Source of the DNA: Nostoc paludosum FACHB-159
GTDB lineage: Bacteria; Cyanobacteriota; Cyanobacteriia; Cyanobacteriales; Nostocaceae
Assembly (NCBI RefSeq): GCF_014698835.1
Contig: NZ_JACJTU010000018.1
Coordinates: forward strand, 93,553-157,552
Direction: 5' to 3'
Length of the DNA stretch: 64,000 nt
Position 1 is the first letter of the stretch. The number at the start of each line of letters is the position of its first letter. Positions 7,996-16,838 of this stretch are shown here, in pieces. The translations under genes and the position numbers were made by a program. A model generated the notes under the pieces. That model made no database searches. It was given only the letters and a program-made list of their open reading frames with translations, and had not been told where the DNA came from.

Positions 7996-10290
7996 ATGCA
8001 AGCTAGATTCAACCCAATACAAGTTTATATTAACCCACCCGATATTCAATTTGGGATGCCAGGAGATACCGTTGTTCTCTATGTAATTGTGAGCAATCAG
8101 GGAGATAGAAGTGCGGTTATTGACTTATATTTTGTTTTTGATGAGGGATTTCAAAATTTAACAGGGTGGTCTAGTTCTCCTAGAGAAAGCTTAGCATTAG
8201 ATCCCCAACAAAATAGCGACGAAGTAGTATTTGAATTTCAAATTAACCCTGATGCTTTCGTAGGAACATACGACTATACTCTAGTTGTAGACTCTCCTCT
8301 TCATTATCCCCAAGATACTCCTCTAAGCTTCCCAAATAAAATTAAGGTTCTACAAAAAGAACAGACTGCAATTCGGCTCAACGACCCGACATTTTTCATT
8401 AGACCTAACACCAACCCCAACAAGCAATTAATTTTCAATTTTAGTGAACCTTTGCAAGTTGAGGTAATAGTTGACAATCGTTCTGCTCGTGTAGACCGTT
8501 TTCGCTTGACTTGCCCAGATTTAGACGATGACTGGTTCACAATTAATTATCCCGCAACTGGATTCGAGGGACAAGGGTTAGTATCTGACGTAACCGCACT
8601 CGAACTCAACCCTGGTACTCAAGGTCAAATCTTGTTGAAATTTCATCCACCTGTGGATACCCTAGCCGGAAATTATTCTCCAACAATTCGCTTGTATTCG
8701 GAAAACTCTCCAGACTTAGTACTACTGGATTTGGTATACATCCAAATTCCCACAAATTATCGCCTAGATATAGAACTTAATACTATTTTGGGACAAGTCA
8801 GCCGTAGCCTTGGAAAGTATGAATTATCACTAGCTAACCGGGGTAATATTGTCCGCGAACTGATATTGAGCTTAAATAATCGAGACGAAGAAGAACTGTA
8901 TACTTACAGTTTTGAGCCTACTGAGGTGAGATTATTACCTAGTAGAAGTGCGATCGCCAATTTAACGGTCAAACCTCGACCTTGGTGGCGGCGACCGTGG
9001 TTTGGTGCAGGGCTAGCTGTCAACTTTCAAGTTAATATTAAAGACCAACAAAGTTTACCTTTACCTAATACATTCCCTCAAGGAACATTGGTTTGGAAAT
9101 CTCGTCCTTGGTGGCAATTTCTCCTGTTGCTTTTAGGAATTCTGGGCTTATTGGGAGGAATCGGCTTTATTATTTGGCGAATGTTAAATCCCGAACCTTT
9201 GAGGTTGGAATCTTTCGATCCAGCTAACTCTCGAATTACTGAAGGCGATGAGGTAGCCTTGAATTGGAAAATTCAACAATATAAACAGTTGCAAAAGTTG
9301 ACGATCGTAACCAAAGGTTCACAACCCATTGAACCTATTACTTATGATTTTAGCAATGGTATTCCTGAACCACTAGGAAAAGGAGCCGCCGATCGAATAC
9401 CTCCTTGTCAGGTGCAAGAAAAACAAGAACTCATTTGTAGCAATGTGAAAACTGGAGTGAAGGACAAAGGTAGTTATACTTTTGAATTACAAGCTTTTTA
9501 TCGTAATAATATACAATTATTCTCTCAAAAAGAGCAAGTAGCAAGCAAAACAACTCAAGTAGAAATAGCTGAAAAACCCATTGCTCAAGTGATTAACTTT
9601 CAAGCAGATAAAACACAATATGTAAAAGGTCAAAATATTCTTTTAAGCTGGAGGATTGACCGTCCTTTACTGCTGGGACAAATTCAAATCATCGGCAGTG
9701 CAGATGATGGTACATCATATAGCGAACCAATTACTTATAAATTTAATCAAGGAAATATTGCCGATCCGAAACTGCAAAAACTTTGCACGCAACAAAATCA
9801 ACAACTGCAATGTGCAAATATTCCTCTATTAGCATATAAAGCCGGAAAATTTGCCTTTGAAATCAAAGCTTTTCCTAATAATGGAAGTCAAAAAACTGAT
9901 TCTAAAAAGACTGACTCTAAAATCGAGATATTACCAAAACCATTTAAGATAATCTCTTTCACAATCAACGGTAGCGAACAACCAAATCTAGAACTCAACG
10001 AAGGAACAACTGCTACTCTGCGTTGGAGAGTAGAAGGAGAAAAAGAAAATATTCAGGTTAAACTTCAGCCCTATGGCGACGTTGAACTAAGCGGCTCAAA
10101 ACAGCTTATAGTTAATCGAGCCTTTCCAACTCAAATCATCCTGCAAGTTAATGATATATCTGGTAACCAGAAACCCCAGGAGAGAGGATTTGCAATCCAA
10201 TTCATTCCAAAACCACAGCCTACTCCCATACCTCCCATTAACCCGATTCCACCTAATCTCCCGCCTAGCAACCCCTTTAAGAGTCCTTGA
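7996..10290 (+). CDS. Single-pass membrane protein with multiple Ig-like domains
   Basis: 764 residues, with a GGGAG ribosome site seven bases before the ATG. The N-terminal half repeats the Ig-like layout of the preceding gene (VYINPPDIQFGMPGDTVVLYV). A hydrophobic helix lies at ~373-394 (FLLLLLGILGLLGGIGFIIW). Instead of WD40 repeats, the C-terminal half has three Ig-like units, each with an x-W-K/R-I/V core strand (VALNWKI, ILLSWRI, ATLRWRV), the first two carrying paired cysteines. It ends in a proline-rich tail with PTPIPPINPIPPN. No catalytic motif is visible. With its 12-bp-distant partner it probably forms a membrane complex with the same topology; this is inference. Confidence 0.7.
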   Translation: MQARFNPIQVYINPPDIQFGMPGDTVVLYVIVSNQGDRSAVIDLYFVFDEGFQNLTGWSSSPRESLALDPQQNSDEVVFEFQINPDAFVGTYDYTLVVDSPLHYPQDTPLSFPNKIKVLQKEQTAIRLNDPTFFIRPNTNPNKQLIFNFSEPLQVEVIVDNRSARVDRFRLTCPDLDDDWFTINYPATGFEGQGLVSDVTALELNPGTQGQILLKFHPPVDTLAGNYSPTIRLYSENSPDLVLLDLVYIQIPTNYRLDIELNTILGQVSRSLGKYELSLANRGNIVRELILSLNNRDEEELYTYSFEPTEVRLLPSRSAIANLTVKPRPWWRRPWFGAGLAVNFQVNIKDQQSLPLPNTFPQGTLVWKSRPWWQFLLLLLGILGLLGGIGFIIWRMLNPEPLRLESFDPANSRITEGDEVALNWKIQQYKQLQKLTIVTKGSQPIEPITYDFSNGIPEPLGKGAADRIPPCQVQEKQELICSNVKTGVKDKGSYTFELQAFYRNNIQLFSQKEQVASKTTQVEIAEKPIAQVINFQADKTQYVKGQNILLSWRIDRPLLLGQIQIIGSADDGTSYSEPITYKFNQGNIADPKLQKLCTQQNQQLQCANIPLLAYKAGKFAFEIKAFPNNGSQKTDSKKTDSKIEILPKPFKIISFTINGSEQPNLELNEGTTATLRWRVEGEKENIQVKLQPYGDVELSGSKQLIVNRAFPTQIILQVNDISGNQKPQERGFAIQFIPKPQPTPIPPINPIPPNLPPSNPFKSP

Positions 10291-10323
10291 CTTCAGCGGT
10301 AATCGTACAAAAAATTTGATAGT

Positions 10324-11148
10324 TTATACTTTTTGAGCTACGTGAAAAGCAGAGATATATGAAAGTTGCAAACTCCCTCCAAAATTATCTTCGATGCGAT
10401 GCCTCAATGCTGAAAATAAAGACTCCTTGCTATGTGGATCTAATTTTATGTATGCCGAGTAAGTGTTTAAAAGTGTTAAATATTCATCAATAGTGTAGTT
10501 TACTTGTGATATAATTTGTCCGGATTTTATATCTTTAAATTGCCCCGAATTAATGGCCATGTTTCCTAATTCTCTCAAGATATATTCTTGAGTTGCTTGG
10601 TCTTCATAGCGATCGAGAGATGGAGTATGTAATTGATAGATTTCGGATAAATTTTGGTATACTTCGTAGCTAGGTTGAAGTTCTTTGTTCCACAATAAAA
10701 TCAAATAGCCACTTTCTTTTAGAGCATTTGCGGCTTTGGAATATCCCACCTCCGGCGATATCCAATGAAAAGAACTCGCTGCTAAAACGGCATCAAATTC
10801 AAGTGGTTTAAGTTCCCACTCTTCAAAGGATGTGTTTTCAATCTTGACATTGGAATAGGGTTGACAATTGTATTGAGCCAGCTGAAAAAAATCTGGGTTG
10901 GGTTCCAAGCAAATCGTTGAGCAACCCAATTTAGCAAATGCTACCGTTGCAGTTCCGGGGCCGCAACCCAATTCTAGAATTTTTGATTCAGTAGAAAGTT
11001 GAGCAACTTCCACAACTTGCTCCATCAAAGCCTGAGGATAGCGAGGTCTTGCCTGATTATAAGCTTGTGCAGCCGGAGAATACCAATTTTTGCGTTGTTC
11101 GAGGTCTCTGCTAGAGTAGCTGATTATTGTTTGTTTTAAGTCTTTCAT
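10324..11148 (-). CDS. Class I SAM-dependent methyltransferase
   Basis: 274 residues. Motif I is LELGCGPGTATVAF near residue 60, followed by an acidic strand end (CLEPNP) and FDAVLAASSFHWI, the usual post-I and motif II positions in small-molecule methyltransferases. The N terminus SPAAQAYNQARPRYP resembles the ubiquinone/trans-aconitate-type methyltransferase group. The substrate is unknown. It is convergent with the Ig-like pair (33 bp apart) and downstream of ftsW on the same strand (36 bp gap), so it may be read from the ftsW transcript. Confidence 0.85.
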   Translation of the reverse strand: MKDLKQTIISYSSRDLEQRKNWYSPAAQAYNQARPRYPQALMEQVVEVAQLSTESKILELGCGPGTATVAFAKLGCSTICLEPNPDFFQLAQYNCQPYSNVKIENTSFEEWELKPLEFDAVLAASSFHWISPEVGYSKAANALKESGYLILLWNKELQPSYEVYQNLSEIYQLHTPSLDRYEDQATQEYILRELGNMAINSGQFKDIKSGQIISQVNYTIDEYLTLLNTYSAYIKLDPHSKESLFSALRHRIEDNFGGSLQLSYISAFHVAQKV

Positions 11149-11184
11149 TTTCTTAAAAACCTTAAGCTGTTGCCTTTTGCTAGC

Positions 11185-12387
11185 TCAATTCCTGGTTTTA
11201 TGAAATGTTCGGCGTCTTTGCCCATTTGACAACAGTGGTTTTCGCAACGGTACTACTTCGGCTTCGCTACTTTCGCGTGCTACCCGAATCAGCAACCCAA
11301 CAGCTATCAAGCTGGCAATCATGGAATTACCGCCGTAACTAAACAACGGTAAGGGTAACCCAGTAGTTGGGAGAGAACCCGTAGCAACACCAATGTGCAG
11401 CAATGATTGTCCTACCATCAAAATCGTCGCACCGATCGCCACCAATCGATGCACTGAATTTTTCGCCTTCAACGCTACGACTAATCCCAGAGTCGCAAAT
11501 ATAGCTAAAAGTACCAAAAGCACTATACTACCAACAAAACCAAACTCTTCAGCGAACACAGCAAAAATAAAATCGGTGTCCTGAATTGGTAAATAAAATA
11601 GCTTTTGCTGGGAAAGCCCAAATCCGGCTCCCCAAGTTCTACCAGAACCAACAGCTAGTAGACTCTGCACTAACTGGTAACCATCTCCTGTGGCATCCGC
11701 CCAAGGATTGAGGAAGGACATCACCCGCTTACGCTGATATTCTTTGATACTAATACTCAGTACTGCCAGCATCACTCCACCGATCGCTGTGCCTCCCAAA
11801 TACTTGTAAGGTAACCCAGCTGCTAAGGCAATTAGCCAAATAGTCATACCACAAAGTGCTGTTGTACTTAAATTAGGCTGAGCAAGAATTCCTAAAAGTA
11901 CTAGAGCAAAAATAACCAGCCAACCGCAGCGAACCCGCCAACTAATTCGTTCCCAATTACCAAAAAGCCGCGCACTTTGCAGCACTAGAAAGGGTTTAAT
12001 CAATTCTGATGGTTGAATGGGAATTGGCCCGATCGCTATCCAACGCGCTGCATCAAAAGCCTTTTTTCCCAACCCTGGGATCAGCGTTACAAAAATTAAC
12101 GTCAAAAACACCATTAAAAACCAATGGGATTGTCCCAAAATTTTCTGCAATGGTGAGTTAACAATAGTATTGAATCCGAATAAGGCAACTAAGACCCAAA
12201 GTAGCTGTCGTTTAAAGTAGTACAATCCATCATCATGACGCGCATCCGCGACGGGATAGGATGCTGAAAATAGCATAATCAAGCCGACGAACAGCCAAAT
12301 GAATGTTAGCCAGCGCAACAACCGCGCTTCTAATGCCCAGTTGGAGACGGAATGATCGAAAATTGGAATCAGGTGGCGTAGATTCAC
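11185..12387 (-). CDS. ftsW: FtsW/RodA family SEDS peptidoglycan glycosyltransferase
   Basis: 400 residues of polytopic membrane protein with ~10 hydrophobic helices. SEDS proteins polymerise lipid II at the septum (FtsW) or side wall (RodA). Signatures are AARWIAIGPIPIQPSELIKP in the middle, IQDTDFIFAVFAEEFGFVGS, and LPLPLFSYGGNSMIASL near the C terminus. The start codon is GTG at 12387. FtsW rather than RodA is preferred from the N-terminal lead and cyanobacterial usage, but sequence alone does not fully separate them. A basic tail (NGQRRRTFHKTRN) follows the last helix. Confidence 0.88.
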   Translation of the reverse strand: MNLRHLIPIFDHSVSNWALEARLLRWLTFIWLFVGLIMLFSASYPVADARHDDGLYYFKRQLLWVLVALFGFNTIVNSPLQKILGQSHWFLMVFLTLIFVTLIPGLGKKAFDAARWIAIGPIPIQPSELIKPFLVLQSARLFGNWERISWRVRCGWLVIFALVLLGILAQPNLSTTALCGMTIWLIALAAGLPYKYLGGTAIGGVMLAVLSISIKEYQRKRVMSFLNPWADATGDGYQLVQSLLAVGSGRTWGAGFGLSQQKLFYLPIQDTDFIFAVFAEEFGFVGSIVLLVLLAIFATLGLVVALKAKNSVHRLVAIGATILMVGQSLLHIGVATGSLPTTGLPLPLFSYGGNSMIASLIAVGLLIRVARESSEAEVVPLRKPLLSNGQRRRTFHKTRN

Positions 12388-12684
12388 GATCGCTATAGGT
12401 GAAAAGTTAGGAATTAAAAGTTAGGAATAAAACTCATAAATCATAACTCATAACTCAGTAATCTGATGCACCGTTTTCACAATACTATGAGTGTAAGTTG
12501 CTACATATACTCAAGACTTAGCAATCAGTAATTGCCAGCTGTTTTTATCTGGCGATCGCTAACTCCTGCTCAAGCCAACGCTATCAACGCACCACCTGTA
12601 GCAATTGGCATCCAGAAGCATAATTTATCGATTTTGGATAAAATTCAAATATATGTGAAAAATAATTGGATGTTAAAAATAGGT
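12388..12684. other. Intergenic spacer with short repeats
   Basis: Between ftsW and the histidine kinase. It holds degenerate direct repeats (AAAAGTTAGGAAT twice, then ATAACTCATAACTCA) and a HIP1 site. A 64-codon open frame at 12532 shows no recognisable protein features and is not called. Confidence 0.5.
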
Positions 12685-14166
12685 TTAGTAGCTAGGCATC
12701 AAGCCTGTATTACTTCTGAATTCTGAATTTTGAATTCTGAATTCTGAGTGAAGTGCTTGCTTTTTCACCGATAGAGGAATTTCAATCCAAAACTCAGTTC
12801 CTTGCCCTGGTTCTGATATACATTTGAGTGTTCCTCCATGTTTTTCAACCACAATTTGATAGCTAATTGATAAACCCAATCCTGTACCTTTTCCAACAGG
12901 CTTAGTTGTGAAAAATGGGTCGAATAGTCGTTCTTTAACTGCTTCTCCTATCCCTGAGCCATTATCAGCGATTCGGATCACACAGTTCGTTTCAATTACT
13001 TCTGTAGTAATTGTAATTATACTAGGATGAGTATGAATTTCTGCAATTCCTCGTTTACTATTATGCTGATCGAGAGCATCGACGGCATTACTAATAATAT
13101 TCATGAATACTTGATTTAGTTGACCGGGGTAGCAATCTACTAAAGGCAATTTGCCGTAATTTTTAACTATTTTGATACCAGGATGATCGACGCTGCTCTT
13201 GAAGCGATTTTGTAGAATCAGTAAAGTACTGTCCAATCCTTGGTGAATATCAACACTTTTCTTCTCCGCTTCATCAAGGCGCGAGAAATTCCTCAGAGAC
13301 AACACAATTTCTGATATTCTTTCGGCTCCTAATTCCATTGAATCGAGGATTTTGGGCAAATCTTCTAGTAAAAAATCTAATTCAATTTTCTCAATATATT
13401 TTTGAATTTCTGGGGTGGGATTGGCATAAAATTGCTGATAAAGATGCACCAGCTTCACCAAAGATTCTGTATAATCTTTTACAAATTTTAAATTGCCGTA
13501 AATAAAGTTAACAGGATTATTAATTTCGTGAGCAACTCCCGCAACTAATTGCCCTAAACTAGACATTTTCTCAGCTTGAACTAATTGAGCTTGAGTTTGC
13601 TGGAGTTCCTTGAGAGAGTTTTCCAATTTTTTAGCTTGAGCCTCAGCAATTTCCGCGAGATTTTCTTTGATTTGTAGGGCACTCCGTAGTTGCGTTCTTT
13701 GTTGTTTCAGTTCACCTGTTAACTTTTTAGCATCAGCTAAAGCAGTATTCTGCGCTTGTAACAAAAACAAGAAATCAACAATTGGGTCGTGAATTGCAAA
13801 GTCTTTAAGCTTGATACCCAAAGGAGCAAGACTAGTTGTATCTGTAATCCAGGGAGAACCTAAAAAAAATATCACCTCCTGCTCTGGGTGATACATCATC
13901 TGACCTTTGAGCTGCATCCGATTGTGGAGAAATTCTAAGATAAACAGGGCACGAGACTGTTTACTAATAGCATCAAAATCGACCAAAATTTTTGGACGAT
14001 TGATTTGGAAATGCTGCTCAATCAATTTACCAACTAGTGGTTCTGGACTAATACGTTCTAAAACATCGCCAGCTTGTACAATTTTGCGATCGCGATTAAA
14101 TACCAAATGGAAAGGAAAAGCTTTCGCCAGTAATTCTGGTGAAAGCGTAAGGTAAGGAGGAGCCAT
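12685..14166 (-). CDS. H-NOX-associated sensor histidine kinase (HNOBA domain)
   Basis: 493 residues, no membrane helices. Residues ~1-150 match the heme-NO-binding-associated domain that couples H-NOX sensors to effectors (FPFHLVFNRDRKIVQAGDVL, then MYHPEQEVIFFLGSPWI). A coiled coil follows at ~155-215, then the phosphoacceptor H-box GVAHEINNPVNF near 225 and an ATPase domain with N, G1 and G2 boxes (ADNGSGIG, FFTTKPVGKGTGLGL). No receiver domain is attached, so a separate response regulator is needed; none is in the window. It lies 18 bp after the H-NOX gene, clearly one operon. The last ~25 residues (from KKQALHSEFRIQNSEF) are encoded by an intergenic repeat rather than kinase sequence. 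Confidence 0.88.
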   Translation of the reverse strand: MAPPYLTLSPELLAKAFPFHLVFNRDRKIVQAGDVLERISPEPLVGKLIEQHFQINRPKILVDFDAISKQSRALFILEFLHNRMQLKGQMMYHPEQEVIFFLGSPWITDTTSLAPLGIKLKDFAIHDPIVDFLFLLQAQNTALADAKKLTGELKQQRTQLRSALQIKENLAEIAEAQAKKLENSLKELQQTQAQLVQAEKMSSLGQLVAGVAHEINNPVNFIYGNLKFVKDYTESLVKLVHLYQQFYANPTPEIQKYIEKIELDFLLEDLPKILDSMELGAERISEIVLSLRNFSRLDEAEKKSVDIHQGLDSTLLILQNRFKSSVDHPGIKIVKNYGKLPLVDCYPGQLNQVFMNIISNAVDALDQHNSKRGIAEIHTHPSIITITTEVIETNCVIRIADNGSGIGEAVKERLFDPFFTTKPVGKGTGLGLSISYQIVVEKHGGTLKCISEPGQGTEFWIEIPLSVKKQALHSEFRIQNSEFRSNTGLMPSY

Positions 14167-14184
14167 ATTCGTGCTGTCCTGCGG

Positions 14185-14736
14185 TCAATTTGGTTTGTAA
14201 ATCACTAAAAATTCATCGTGTTCACTACCTTCATCTCGACTCTGGGTTTGGGTAATATGAACCTGTGTATCAAACCTAGTTCCCAATCCCTTGACTAAAC
14301 CAATAATCATCGGCGTCAGCCCTTCTCTATCAGAGCGATAGTGTAAGTTGAGAGAATTTTCCTCCATATCAGTACACTCAAATGATGGAGGCTGGAGTTT
14401 GGGAAAGCTAACTCCTACACGAGCATGAAGATTGTCGAGATTTTCTAAAAACTCAGGTAGTGTATCTCCACTCATATCCATCATTTCGCCATAGCCTTCT
14501 TCGGCTGTGTACTGAACCCAGAATTCCCCAAAGGCTTGCATAATTTCTCTAGGAGATAAACCCAGAACGCAACTAGCAGCTTCTACTAACCTGTGGGTAA
14601 TGTCATCAGGATAAGCTTCCATACTGATGAAAACATCTACGTCCACCTCTGCTTTGTGCTTAATTACTTTCCACGTTTCTTCGCTAAAGCGACTGCACAC
14701 CATGTCTTGAATCGCCTTGTTCACTAATCCATACAT
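14185..14736 (-). CDS. H-NOX heme nitric-oxide/oxygen-binding sensor protein
   Basis: 183 residues, the full length of a stand-alone H-NOX. It binds heme and senses NO (or O2 in some families), then controls a partner kinase or cyclase. Visible markers: N-terminal MYGLVNKAIQDMV, the proximal heme ligand H104 in ENLDNLHARVG, and the YxSxR heme-propionate motif Y133-S135-R137 in HYRSDREG. A tryptophan at 73 is in the distal pocket region, and the distal Tyr of O2-binding H-NOX is not evident, which favours NO sensing. It closely resembles the structurally characterised Nostoc H-NOX (from memory). AGGAG lies six bases before the ATG. The next gene, 18 bp on, is its HNOBA kinase. Confidence 0.93.
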   Translation of the reverse strand: MYGLVNKAIQDMVCSRFSEETWKVIKHKAEVDVDVFISMEAYPDDITHRLVEAASCVLGLSPREIMQAFGEFWVQYTAEEGYGEMMDMSGDTLPEFLENLDNLHARVGVSFPKLQPPSFECTDMEENSLNLHYRSDREGLTPMIIGLVKGLGTRFDTQVHITQTQSRDEGSEHDEFLVIYKPN

Positions 14737-14933
14737 GGAAGTCTCCTCTTGCTACACCTAATTTTGCTTCGTGAATTTGACCGAGACTAAAATGACGATA
14801 TTTCCTGTAGTTAAACCTTAAAATGTCTGATTACAGTTTTAAAAACCCAAAAAACCAGTAAAACTGTTCGTATTTTAATACTACAATATAGCGGAGTTAC
14901 AACCGTATTTACACGCTTTCCTTTTACCTACAT

Positions 14934-15662
14934 TTATGCACTTGCAAGCAGCAATGAATTAGGAGACAAGCTATATTTAGATATTTGACGCTGAATTCCA
15001 TTAAAAAATAGAACTCTCGCATCCATAGCTTCTACAATTGCTTGCTTAATCTTGATATCGTCTTCAATCATTCCAATTTGAGCTTCAATCACCGCTGCTA
15101 GCTTCGCCGCGTGACTGTCATCGATATTAATATGAACTTCAAAAAAGATCAGTGATTCTTTAGGTAAAGGAGCAGCACCGACAATTCCTTTATATAGTTG
15201 TGTGTACAACGAGCTAACAATCCCTTCGGAAGCATAACAGACAGCGCCTAGCGCAGCTAAATAGCCATACTTGTGAGGTATTTGTAAGTAAGTATCAATC
15301 AACGCGCGAGTTTCAGGTGCAGTAGGTAATGCTGCTAAAGTTTCGTCGTGGATACCAAGTGCGCGGGTAAATTGACGAAACAGTTCTGGGTGGGACTTAC
15401 TTACATCTCCTTGCCCCATTTCGTCAAACAAGTTTTCCAAGATGACTAACTGAGTACTTTCATCTTGGCAGCAAGATAAAATGCTAGCCAGGATACGATT
15501 AAATTCTTTCGAGAATTTGTACATCTGAACAGCTAGTATCTGTACATCTGGTAGAAATAAATTTCCAGTACGACACTGCATTAGAAACTCATGGTTCCAT
15601 AAAGGATGATTATCAGTTATTTTCTGAAAAGAATTTTTAGCTAAAGAAAGTGTTTGTGTCAT
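14934..15662 (-). CDS. Heme-oxygenase-like diiron oxidase (HDO, PqqC/CADD-like)
   Basis: 242 residues, all helical. Metal-ligand pattern of the heme-oxygenase-like diiron oxidase family: E81 (LFDEMGQGD), H91 (SHPELF), E146 (ASEGIV), H177, D181 and H184 in FFEVHINIDDSHA. Members include UndA, CADD and the SznF core, which perform O2-dependent C-C cleavage, decarboxylation or N-oxygenation; the reaction here is unknown. The start overlaps the stop of the upstream methyltransferase by 4 bp (ATGA), so the two are translationally coupled. A divergent dioxygenase-like gene is 1.2 kb away, suggesting a small biosynthetic locus. Confidence 0.8.
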   Translation of the reverse strand: MTQTLSLAKNSFQKITDNHPLWNHEFLMQCRTGNLFLPDVQILAVQMYKFSKEFNRILASILSCCQDESTQLVILENLFDEMGQGDVSKSHPELFRQFTRALGIHDETLAALPTAPETRALIDTYLQIPHKYGYLAALGAVCYASEGIVSSLYTQLYKGIVGAAPLPKESLIFFEVHINIDDSHAAKLAAVIEAQIGMIEDDIKIKQAIVEAMDARVLFFNGIQRQISKYSLSPNSLLLASA

Positions 15663-16429
15663 CGTGATACTTGTAGGGCTAGGTGGAGGGGTTGGTCAAG
15701 TAAGGGGCTAAAAAATGATTCATCTAGTGCGATATGTTCTGGAGTCACACGTAATTCCTGTAGGATTGGCATCGTATTGAAGCCAGCAATTTTAAGGGCA
15801 TTAAAATAATCCTCAAGAGTTTTGTGAATCAATTGCACATTTAGCCAGGAACCGTCTCGTTTCCAAATACGGCCAGGAAACTGTTGATCTCGCTTGCTGA
15901 AGTAGCCTTTACCCTCAACTTGAAAATAAAATGGATATCCTGGCTCCCGCATATATGGAAAGGATGGATGGGGAACGCTGAATACAAATCGACCGCCGGG
16001 ACGAAGAACGCGTGCAACTTCTGTCATGCATTCTTCGGTTTGAGCAATTGTTAAATAATTAAATAGAAAAACTGCAACAACTAAGTCAATTTCATCATCA
16101 TTAAATTGCTTGAGGTTGGTAGCACATCCTACTTGATAGCTAATGCCCAAAGCATCCTCTACTTCTTGCAAAATTGCTGCTTCAATCATGCTTTGAGAAA
16201 GGTCTATTCCATGTACTTGTGCAGATCCACGCCGGCGTAATTCTCGGCTGCAATAACCTTCTCCACAACCTATATCCAGTACTCGCAACCCACTAACAGG
16301 CTCACAAAGCCCTAATACAAAAGGGCGTGCTGTAAAGTCTGATAAAGAAATAGGTTCTCCTCTAATCCACTCTGATGCTGTGCGATTATATAAGTTCCTA
16401 GTTGAGTTTTTATGATTCAATGTTGACAT
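15659..16429 (-). CDS. Class I SAM-dependent methyltransferase in a diiron-oxidase operon
   Basis: 256 residues. Motif I is VLDIGCGEGYCSREL near residue 50; post-I GIDLSQSMI; motif II-like DLVVAVFLFNYL; and EVARVLRPGGRFVFSVPHPSFPYM, all typical of Methyltransf_11-type enzymes acting on small molecules. It is the first gene of a two-gene operon with the diiron oxidase. A 409-bp AT-rich intergenic region separates it from the divergent 2OG-type gene. The substrate cannot be inferred; natural-product tailoring is the simplest guess from the context. Confidence 0.85.
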   Translation of the reverse strand: MSTLNHKNSTRNLYNRTASEWIRGEPISLSDFTARPFVLGLCEPVSGLRVLDIGCGEGYCSRELRRRGSAQVHGIDLSQSMIEAAILQEVEDALGISYQVGCATNLKQFNDDEIDLVVAVFLFNYLTIAQTEECMTEVARVLRPGGRFVFSVPHPSFPYMREPGYPFYFQVEGKGYFSKRDQQFPGRIWKRDGSWLNVQLIHKTLEDYFNALKIAGFNTMPILQELRVTPEHIALDESFFSPLLDQPLHLALQVSR

Positions 16430-16838
16430 TTTAAACTATTTATTTATATTTGATTTATGTTTCGCTTGAGAAATCCCAAAGTAACAGTATTCAATACCGA
16501 CGATATATATCTTTTAGCATTTAAATATATAAACAGTAACGTTGGTTTTACCTATTTTTATCTGTGGCTTTTGCTGGATTTTAAATTGGATAATTTCAAG
16601 CTTTAGGGAAATTAAATATAACTTACTTCGTAATTTCTTCAAAAAAACAAGTTTTAAATTATTGGACTTCATGAATTTTTGATATTTTAATTTTAAATAT
16701 ACTTTATATTTCAGTAATTTTATTATTTCAAATTTTAGTTTATCTCTGCTTTATTAAAACAGTAAAAATGTGCTTTTTTAATCAAGATAAATAGCAGAAC
16801 TAAAACAGTATATTTGACGAAGTATCAGTCAGATAATC
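16430..16838. other. AT-rich divergent promoter region
   Basis: This 409-bp region lies between divergently transcribed genes (methyltransferase left, dioxygenase-like right) and so must hold both promoters. It is strongly AT-rich with long runs such as ATTTTAATTTTAAATATAC. I see no clear operator, HIP1 site or hairpin in it. Confidence 0.5.

Noticed and set aside
12532..12726. Small plus-strand gene of 64 codons
   Set aside because: Runs into the 3' end of the histidine kinase on the other strand and shows no domain or ribosome site.
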